Origin: Halobacillus sp. A5
GTDB lineage: Bacteria; Bacillota; Bacilli; Bacillales; Halobacillaceae
Length of the DNA stretch: 64,000 bases
Assembly: GCF_024189315.1 (NCBI RefSeq)
Contig: NZ_JAIZEO010000001.1
Span: forward strand, 372,001-436,000
Reading direction: 5' to 3'
The stretch's first letter is position 1, and the number at the start of each line of letters is the position of its first letter. Below the pieces are notes generated by a model. It was not told where the DNA came from and made no database searches. It saw only the letters and a list, made by a program, of their open reading frames with translations. This document shows, in pieces, positions 59,153 through 64,000 of this stretch. The position numbers and the translations under genes were made by a program.

Positions 59153-59722
59153 ATGAAGTTATTGGAAGAAATTTTAGATCATAATGAAAAGTTTGTCGGA
59201 AACAAAGAATATGAAAAATATCAGCGAGGCAAACTGCCTAACAAAAAGATGGTCATCGTCTCTTGTATGGATACGCGGTTAGTTGAACTGCTTCCTAAAG
59301 CGATGAATGTAGGAAATGGTGACGTAAAAATTGTCAAAACAGCCGGGGCCGTCGTTTCCCACCCCTTCGGCAGTATTATGCGAAGTATTTTAGTGGCTAT
59401 TTACGAGTTAGGTGCAGAAGAAGTATGCATCGTCGGCCATTATGATTGCGGCATGGCCAGCTTAGAAACAGAAAGTATAGTAAGTAAGATGAAGGACCGG
59501 GGGGTTCAAAAAGAAACCTTACATACTTTGAATTATTCAGGAGTAGAGCTGGAAAAATTCTTAAAAGGATTCAACAGCGTAGAAGAAAGTGTTAAGGAGA
59601 GTGTTGAAGTAGTAGAAAATCACCCATTACTGCCGGAAGGCATTCCTGTTCACGGATTGATTATTGATCCTGACACTGGAAGACTTGATAAAGTAAAAGA
59701 CGGCTATCAACAGCGACTTTAA
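59153..59722 (+). CDS. Beta-class carbonic anhydrase
   Basis: 189-residue zinc enzyme interconverting carbon dioxide and bicarbonate. SCMDTRL (zinc Cys and the Asp-Arg dyad) and VGHYDCGM (zinc His and Cys) are the metal-binding blocks. Close in length and sequence style to B. subtilis YtiB. The ATG at 59153 follows GAGGAGAGATATT. Confidence 0.92.
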   Translation: MKLLEEILDHNEKFVGNKEYEKYQRGKLPNKKMVIVSCMDTRLVELLPKAMNVGNGDVKIVKTAGAVVSHPFGSIMRSILVAIYELGAEEVCIVGHYDCGMASLETESIVSKMKDRGVQKETLHTLNYSGVELEKFLKGFNSVEESVKESVEVVENHPLLPEGIPVHGLIIDPDTGRLDKVKDGYQQRL

Positions 59723-59748
59723 AGAAGTTGGGCCAAAACTGAATAAAA

Positions 59749-59801
59749 AACATAAAATAATCCGAATGATTTTGTAGAAATCAGTTCGGATTATTTATGT
59801 T
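59749..59801. terminator. Long hairpin after the carbonic anhydrase gene
   Basis: AACATAAAATAATCCGAA pairs with TTCGGATTATTTATGTT through about 17 bases, and TGATTT/AAATCA adds an inner stem. AT-rich, without a following T-run. Probably a terminator; it could protect RNA ends. Confidence 0.65.
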
Positions 59802-59950
59802 AAAGAGAATTCACACTATCGCTCCGTCAAAATGGTTCACTGCTTTACTTATGTCTCAGCCTCTCACTATACCTTGAAAAAAGGAAATGGTGGGTACAGT
59901 CACCCGTCGATGACATTACCCACTAATCTTCGTATGTTTATGTGAGTTTA

Positions 59951-60009
59951 TGTCACTAATCCTAACATAAAATTTAATTATTATTGATTTAATGTCAGAT
60001 TTTCTTACA
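59951..60009 (+). promoter_or_regulatory. Two TnrA boxes
   Basis: TGTCACTAATCCTAACA (59951-59967) and TGTCAGATTTTCTTACA (59993-60009) both match TGTNAN7TNACA exactly, 42 bases (four turns) apart. A third, TGTGAGTTTATGTCACT at 59941, misses one position. TnrA and GlnR share this sequence. The second box is centred about 50 bases before the likely transcript start, the spacing known for TnrA-activated promoters. Confidence 0.85.
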
Positions 60010-60015
60010 TAACAA

Positions 60016-60044
60016 CTGACATTTCACTGAATATCATCTATCCT
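60016..60044 (+). promoter_or_regulatory. Promoter of the FbpA-like gene and tnrA
   Basis: CTGACA (60016) and TATCCT (60039) with a 17-base spacer. The transcript would start near 60051. Confidence 0.6.
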
Positions 60045-60154
60045 TATATTTATAAAAGAGAAAAGGGGAGACGTTGTAAGTTATGTAGTAGATATTTTTC
60101 CATTTTTGCAGTAGTCCTGATTTAATCTTTTTAATTATAGGGAGGAGTTCTTAA

Positions 60155-60406
60155 ATGGAACATTCTAAAAATTTTCAGCCAAATGATGAGTATAATTGGA
60201 TAATGGATGTATCGGAACCCAATCAACTGCGGAATGCAATTCAGGAAATGAAACAACATTATATAAATAAGCTGATCAACGCTAATTTATTGGACCCGTC
60301 TGCCAGGGACGCATGTACGTTAACGTTAAGCCAGCTCAAAGCTATTATTGATCACAATCGGCTTACTGAACAAAAACCTGTAAAGCTGAATAATAATGTT
60401 GGTTAA
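60155..60406 (+). CDS. Small FbpA-like protein
   Basis: 83 residues, start supported by GGGAGGAG eight bases upstream. The middle (MKQHYINKLINAN ... TLTLSQLKAII, about residues 31-69) resembles Fur-regulated basic protein FbpA, whose core is IxKL...LTLSEL. FbpA proteins in Bacillus act in iron-sparing regulation. The match is short, so the name is tentative. It lies 11 bases before tnrA and shares the TnrA-boxed promoter, which suggests a nitrogen link. Not the Spo0E family: the SQELD motif is missing. Confidence 0.55.
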   Translation: MEHSKNFQPNDEYNWIMDVSEPNQLRNAIQEMKQHYINKLINANLLDPSARDACTLTLSQLKAIIDHNRLTEQKPVKLNNNVG

Positions 60407-60417
60407 AGGAGTAAATT

Positions 60418-60726
60418 ATGTCTTCTTATAAAGATAAGAAAGTCATTACAATTGGGATTGTGAATGAAATCACAGGATTGACATGCCGAATGATTCGATA
60501 TTATGAATCGCGTGGCTTAATATTTCCTGAGCGAACGGAGAGAGGTACTCGGAAATATTCTTTCTCTGATATTGAACTACTTATGGATATTGCGGATAAG
60601 CGTGAAGAAGGGATACAAACATATGAAATCAAAAAAGAATTATTAAATGACAATAAGAAACGTGAAGTCAGAGACAATATGATTCAGGGTCAGCTCAATG
60701 CTCAGTTTAATATGAAGAAACTTTAA
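60418..60726 (+). CDS. tnrA: Nitrogen-sensing transcriptional regulator TnrA
   Basis: 102-residue MerR-family regulator. [32 protein letters not shown] and [19 protein letters not shown] match TnrA; the short C-terminal end GQLNAQF is the segment that in B. subtilis binds feedback-inhibited glutamine synthetase, unlike GlnR. AAAGGAGTAAATT precedes the ATG. It sits behind two exact TnrA boxes, which fits autoactivation under nitrogen limitation. Confidence 0.92.
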   Translation: MSSYKDKKVITIGIVNEITGLTCRMIRYYESRGLIFPERTERGTRKYSFSDIELLMDIADKREEGIQTYEIKKELLNDNKKREVRDNMIQGQLNAQFNMKKL

Positions 60727-60785
60727 GCCGTCATTGCATAATGACGGTTAGACCGTCGGGAAAGTTCTCGACAGTCTTAATTTTT
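60727..60785 (+). terminator. Hairpins after tnrA
   Basis: AACCGTCATT-type palindrome at 60727-60749 (CCGTCATT/AATGACGG) without a T-run, then GACCGTCGGGAA (60750) with TTCTCGACAGTC (60764), followed by TTAATTTTTGG. The second hairpin may be the working terminator. Confidence 0.6.
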
Positions 60786-60933
60786 GGTCTGAAGGCTTAG
60801 ATTCGATTTCGGAAAGGGAAGGGACCGGCCGTTCCTTTTTCCGTTCCTTTTAATCACAAGAGGCTCTCGGAACCATTGAATCACAGAAAAAGACCTCATA
60901 AACGCCTATGGGTCTAGTGATCATTTATAGAAA

Positions 60934-61053
60934 AAGGGTATTAGGAAACGGCGAGACTCCTGTGGGAGAAACGGACTTGGTGAGAACCCGGAAGGCAAAG
61001 ACTGAGGAGGCTTACCGTACGCCCACGGAAAGCGAGTCGTTTCCTAAAACCCT
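60934..61053. repeat. Long palindromic repeat (Bacillaceae-type)
   Basis: Outer arms TTAGGAAACG (60941) and CGTTTCCTAA (61038), inner arms GACTCCTGTGGG (60955) and CCCACGGAAAGCGAGTC (61022) make a large stem-loop of about 120 bases. The GACTCCTGTGGGAG ... GAGGAGGCT ... GCCCACGGAAAGCGAGTCG layout is that of a dispersed repeat I have seen in several Bacillaceae genomes. An open frame across it (60908-61183) is not taken as a gene. Confidence 0.6.
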
Positions 61054-61179
61054 TACCTCTTGTTTATGCAAGATATGTTTACACTTAAGAGTAAACGATA
61101 GTTTCTCAACAAGCTGGCCGTCATTGCATAATGACGGTTTTTTTATGGTCGTGTTGAAAAAAATTATTACGGGCTTTTT

Positions 61180-61204
61180 CTAATTGTGATTGAACCACAA
61201 TTAG
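61180..61204. promoter_or_regulatory. Perfect 9-bp inverted repeat upstream of the proline genes
   Basis: CTAATTGTG and CACAATTAG around a 7-base spacer, 28 bases before the -35 of the next promoter. It may be an operator for an activator or a small hairpin; there is no T-run after it. Confidence 0.5.
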
Positions 61205-61232
61205 AGATGAAGATGTTTGTGAACGTGCCACG

Positions 61233-61262
61233 TTGTCAGCAGCTCACAATAATCGTTATAAT
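61233..61262 (+). promoter_or_regulatory. Promoter of the proline catabolic genes
   Basis: TTGTCA (61233) and TATAAT (61257) with an 18-base spacer. Confidence 0.65.
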
Positions 61263-61336
61263 TTTCTTAATAGATTAAATTCTATTTTACAAATTCCACA
61301 TGGTTATAAATGAATGACAGAAAGGGTGTGGTGATC

Positions 61337-62254
61337 TTGGAAGCCATAAGTAAGAATTTTTTCTTATTCCTTTCCAATAACAAAGTATTAGATCGTTTTG
61401 CAAAGCGATTTGGAACAAGCTTTGGGGCTGACAAGATTGTAGGAGGAGAAACGTTTAGTCAAGCAATACCTATTATTAAACAGCTTAACCATGATGGATT
61501 ACAGGTCACAGTGGACCATCTAGGGGAATTTGTGGAGTCAAAAGATGAAGCTAGGAATCGAGCGCAGGAATGCATAGATACAATTCGGTCCATCGCTGAT
61601 CATCAATTGAACTCAGAGGTTTCTTTGAAGTTAACGTCATTAGGCCTTGATATTAGTCATGATCTGGTAATGGAAAACATGAAAATGATTTTAGATGCAG
61701 CAGAAGCTGCGGGGATTACCGTTACAATTGATATGGAAGACTCTTCGAGGTGCGGAACTACACTGGATATTTTCAAATCTTTAAAAAAAGATTATTCGAA
61801 TCTTGGAACTGTTATTCAATCCTATCTTTACCGTTCGGAAGAAGATATTGATGAACTTAGTTCCTATAACCCATATTTGCGGCTGGTCAAAGGCGCGTAT
61901 AAAGAATCTGGCAAAGTAGCATTTGTAGATAAGGAAATGGTTGATTCGAATTTAAAGCGCTTAATTAGAAAGAATTTAGAGAATGGTCAATATACAGCAA
62001 TTGCCAGCCATGATGATGCCATAATTGACTATACGAAAGAGTTAGAAGCAGAGTTGAAGATGTCTAAAGAACAGTTTGAATTTCAAATGCTGTATGGCAT
62101 GAGGAATGAAACACAAAAAAAGCTTATTCAGGAAGGTTATACCGTACGCGTATATTTACCTTACGGTGAGGATTGGTACGGATATTTTATGAGACGTTTA
62201 GCCGAAAGGCCGGCGAATATCGCCTTTGCTATAAAAGGAATCTTCAAAAAATAA
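61337..62254 (+). CDS. putB: Proline dehydrogenase
   Basis: 305-residue FAD enzyme oxidising proline to pyrroline-5-carboxylate. KGAYKESGKVAF, FQMLYGMRNETQ and YLPYGEDWYGYFMRRLAERP are the PutA/PutB blocks. The TTG at 61337 is preferred because AAAGGGTGTGGTGATC abuts it; the ATG at 61310 has no ribosome site. Followed after 21 bases by the P5C dehydrogenase, so both steps from proline to glutamate lie in one operon. Confidence 0.95.
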   Translation: MEAISKNFFLFLSNNKVLDRFAKRFGTSFGADKIVGGETFSQAIPIIKQLNHDGLQVTVDHLGEFVESKDEARNRAQECIDTIRSIADHQLNSEVSLKLTSLGLDISHDLVMENMKMILDAAEAAGITVTIDMEDSSRCGTTLDIFKSLKKDYSNLGTVIQSYLYRSEEDIDELSSYNPYLRLVKGAYKESGKVAFVDKEMVDSNLKRLIRKNLENGQYTAIASHDDAIIDYTKELEAELKMSKEQFEFQMLYGMRNETQKKLIQEGYTVRVYLPYGEDWYGYFMRRLAERPANIAFAIKGIFKK

Positions 62255-62275
62255 AATTGAGAGGGGAATTTTACT

Positions 62276-63823
62276 ATGGTAACACCTTACAAGCATGAGC
62301 CATTCACTGATTTCACAATTGAGGAAAATAAAAAAGCGTTTGAAGAGGCTTTAAAAAAAGTCAAAGATGAGCTTGGACAAAAACATGATCTACTTGTTGA
62401 TGGAGAGAGGATTCGAACTGATCAAGAGATCGTTTCAACAAATCCTGCGTATACTAAAGAAGTAGTAGGAGTTGTTTCTAAAGCCAATCAAGAAATTGCA
62501 GAAAAAGCAATTCAAGCTGCTTCTACCGCATTTGAGAACTGGAGGAAATGGGATGAGCGCGCACGGGCAGAAGTTCTTTTCCGTGCAGCCAGTATTATCC
62601 GTCGACGCAAGCATGAATTTTCTGCTTACCTCGTATATGAGGTCGGAAAGCCTTGGAAAGAAGCAGATGCAGACACAGCTGAAGCTATCGATTTCTTAGA
62701 ATATTATGGTCGTCAAATGATTGAACTTAAGGACGGTAAACCGATAGAGAGCCGCGCAGGCGAGCAAAACCGCTATATTTACACATCAACAGGAGTTGCT
62801 GTAGTTATCCCGCCTTGGAACCTGGCATTTGCAATCATGGCCGGTACTACGGTTGCACCACTTGTAACAGGAAGCACAGTTGTTATGAAGCCGGCCAGTA
62901 ACAGCCCGGTGATTGCAGCTAAGTTTGTGGAAGTCTTAGAGGAAGCAGGACTGCCTAAAGGAGTGCTGAATTTTGTACCGGGAAGCGGTGGCGAAGTAGG
63001 AGATTATTTAGTAGACCATCCCAAAACCGCATTAATTTCTTTTACCGGTTCTCGCGATGTAGGAACCCGTATTCTTAAAAGAGCAGCTGAAATTAAAGAA
63101 GGTCAGACTCACATTAAGCAGGTTATTGCAGAAATGGGAGGAAAAGATACGGTAGTTGTAGATAATAAATCTAATCTGGAAACGGCAGCTGAAGCGATTG
63201 TTGTGTCTGCATTTGGATTCTCGGGTCAGAAGTGTTCTTCCGGTTCTAGAGCAGTTGTTCATCAAGATGTGTACGATGAGTTGCTTGAGATGGTAAAAGA
63301 GCGGACTGAGAGATTAACTGTCGGCAATGCTTCACAAGAGAACGTCTACATGGGACCTGTGGTCGATCAGGGTGCCTTTGACAAAGTGATGAGTTATATC
63401 GAAGTTGGAAAAGAAGAAGGTCGTCTAGTCACAGGTGGAAAAGGTGATGACTCCAAAGGGTATTTCATTGAGCCTACCGTCTTTGCCGACCTGGCTCCGA
63501 AATCTCGCATGCAGCAGGAAGAAATTTTTGGACCTGTCGTTTGCTTTACTAAAGCGAAAGATTTCGATGAAGCGATCGATATTGCAAATAATACTGAGTA
63601 CGGCTTAACAGGTGCGGTAATTTCCGATAATCGTGATCATCTGGAAAAAGCGAAGCGTGATTTTCACGTCGGAAACCTATACTTTAATCGTAACTGTACA
63701 GGCGCAATAGTAGGCTATCAGCCGTTTGGCGGTTTTAAAATGTCAGGCACGGATTCTAAAGCCGGCGGTCCTGATTATCTAGCCCTCCACATGCAGGCAA
63801 AAACTATCTCGGAAATGTATTAA
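62276..63823 (+). CDS. rocA: L-glutamate gamma-semialdehyde (P5C) dehydrogenase
   Basis: 515-residue aldehyde dehydrogenase that turns pyrroline-5-carboxylate/glutamate semialdehyde into glutamate. [12 protein letters not shown] (cofactor), [12 protein letters not shown] and [13 protein letters not shown] (catalytic cysteine) are present, with the C-terminal [36 protein letters not shown] precedes the ATG. With a proline dehydrogenase partner it could equally be named putC. Confidence 0.96.
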   Translation: MVTPYKHEPFTDFTIEENKKAFEEALKKVKDELGQKHDLLVDGERIRTDQEIVSTNPAYTKEVVGVVSKANQEIAEKAIQAASTAFENWRKWDERARAEVLFRAASIIRRRKHEFSAYLVYEVGKPWKEADADTAEAIDFLEYYGRQMIELKDGKPIESRAGEQNRYIYTSTGVAVVIPPWNLAFAIMAGTTVAPLVTGSTVVMKPASNSPVIAAKFVEVLEEAGLPKGVLNFVPGSGGEVGDYLVDHPKTALISFTGSRDVGTRILKRAAEIKEGQTHIKQVIAEMGGKDTVVVDNKSNLETAAEAIVVSAFGFSGQKCSSGSRAVVHQDVYDELLEMVKERTERLTVGNASQENVYMGPVVDQGAFDKVMSYIEVGKEEGRLVTGGKGDDSKGYFIEPTVFADLAPKSRMQQEEIFGPVVCFTKAKDFDEAIDIANNTEYGLTGAVISDNRDHLEKAKRDFHVGNLYFNRNCTGAIVGYQPFGGFKMSGTDSKAGGPDYLALHMQAKTISEMY

Positions 63824-63837
63824 TACTATTTATGTGA

Positions 63838-63868
63838 AGAGCTCTTCTTACAGGGGAGCTCTTTTTCT
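63838..63868 (+). terminator. Terminator after the P5C dehydrogenase gene
   Basis: AAGAGCTC and GAGCTCTT form a perfect 8-bp stem with a 10-base loop, followed by TTTC and further T. Confidence 0.88.
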
Positions 63869-63946
63869 TTTTCTTTTCATGATTAATCGCTATAATGATG
63901 GTTAAATAGTCATATTGTGACGACCTGAGAAAGGTATGGATTTATT

Positions 63947-64000
63947 ATGGAAGTAAAAGAATTAATATTTCAAGTTGAAGATGTCCATAAAGCTACAGAA
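63947..64000 (+). CDS. Unidentified gene, 5' end only
   Basis: An ATG at 63947 opens 18 codons (MEVKELIFQVEDVHKATE) to the right edge, after GAAAGGTATGG as a modest ribosome site. Too short to identify. A regulator of the proline genes, such as a PucR/PutR-type protein, is possible by place only. Confidence 0.4.
   Translation, partial: MEVKELIFQVEDVHKATE

Larger units (their letters stand above)
60727..61139 (+). repeat. Segment flanked by identical 23-bp repeats
   Basis: The 23 bases at 60727-60749 recur without change at 61117-61139. Each contains a palindrome, CCGTCATT/AATGACGG. The second copy is followed by seven T residues and looks like an intact terminator; the first is not. The 367 bases between hold several hairpins and no gene. 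Confidence 0.75.

Noticed and set aside
60155-60406. Spo0E-family phosphatase
   Set aside because: The length and the LSQ block recall Spo0E, but the SQELD motif is missing and the spacing after DP is wrong; FbpA fits better.
60908-61183. Open frame of 91 codons on the plus strand
   Set aside because: It runs straight through the long palindromic repeat, has no ribosome site and reads as a translated repeat.

Overview
The window reads as a chromosomal core segment of a low-GC, endospore-forming Bacillaceae bacterium. The complete spoIIIAA-AH operon, spoIVB, spo0A and a Spo0A-type control region support this. The gene order closely follows the Bacillus subtilis yqh-yqi-yqj region (yqhH, gcvT-gcvPA-gcvPB, yqhL, mntR, yqhO, yqhP, yqhR, aroQ, yqhT, efp, spoIIIA, accBC, yqhY, nusB, folD, xseAB, ispA, dxs, yqxC, ahrC, recN, spoIVB, spo0A, bkd operon, brxB, yqjA, yqjD, yqjE, yqjH). 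An OLE RNA with its partner gene oapA, and a class II (B12) ribonucleotide reductase, point to a halophilic or alkaliphilic genus such as Halobacillus or a relative. The genus is an inference. No tRNA, rRNA, prophage, insertion sequence or CRISPR array was seen.

Layout. 1-5350: a partial Snf2-type helicase on the minus strand, then a tandem glycine riboswitch with terminator driving the glycine cleavage genes gcvT-gcvPA-gcvPB. 5345-11702: rhodanese yqhL, a B12-dependent ribonucleotide reductase behind two NrdR-like boxes, mntR, a possible structured RNA, a patatin-like lipase and membrane proteins. 11772-19290: aroQ, a Xaa-Pro peptidase, efp and the eight-gene spoIIIA operon behind a sigma-E promoter. 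19368-25529: accB-accC-yqhY, nusB, folD, xseA-xseB, ispA. 25585-28730: OLE RNA, oapA and dxs. 28737-34260: yqxC/tlyA, ahrC, recN, spoIVB, spo0A. 34335-38650: aspartokinase, then minus-strand exonuclease, cNMP/CBS/DUF294 protein and DUF2627 protein. 38781-48790: a branched-chain keto-acid operon (regulator, ptb, bcd, buk, lpdV, bkdAA, bkdAB, bkdB). 48872-51104: brxB, yqjA, an L,D-transpeptidase and a 43-residue Prli42-like miniprotein on the minus strand. 51277-55318: a propionyl/methylmalonyl-CoA set in which the B12-binding mutase subunit is fused to the epimerase. 55384-59722: a PepT-like peptidase, DNA polymerase IV behind a LexA-type box, an intracellular subtilisin and a beta-carbonic anhydrase. 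59930-60749: a small FbpA-like gene and tnrA behind two perfect TnrA boxes. 60750-61140: a hairpin-rich repeat between two identical 23-bp copies. 61337-63867: proline dehydrogenase and P5C dehydrogenase. A gene is cut by the right edge.

How it fits together. Branched-chain amino acids, propionyl-CoA and proline can all be broken down from this segment, while accBC, ispA and dxs feed membrane lipid and isoprenoid synthesis. Two separate enzymes need adenosylcobalamin (ribonucleotide reductase and methylmalonyl-CoA mutase). The most notable non-coding item is the OLE RNA next to oapA. The most notable less-explained items are the stem-rich region 9360-9488, the BkdR-like regulator whose sigma-54 contact motif reads GAFEGA, the mutase-epimerase fusion, and the TnrA-boxed operon holding an FbpA-like protein.
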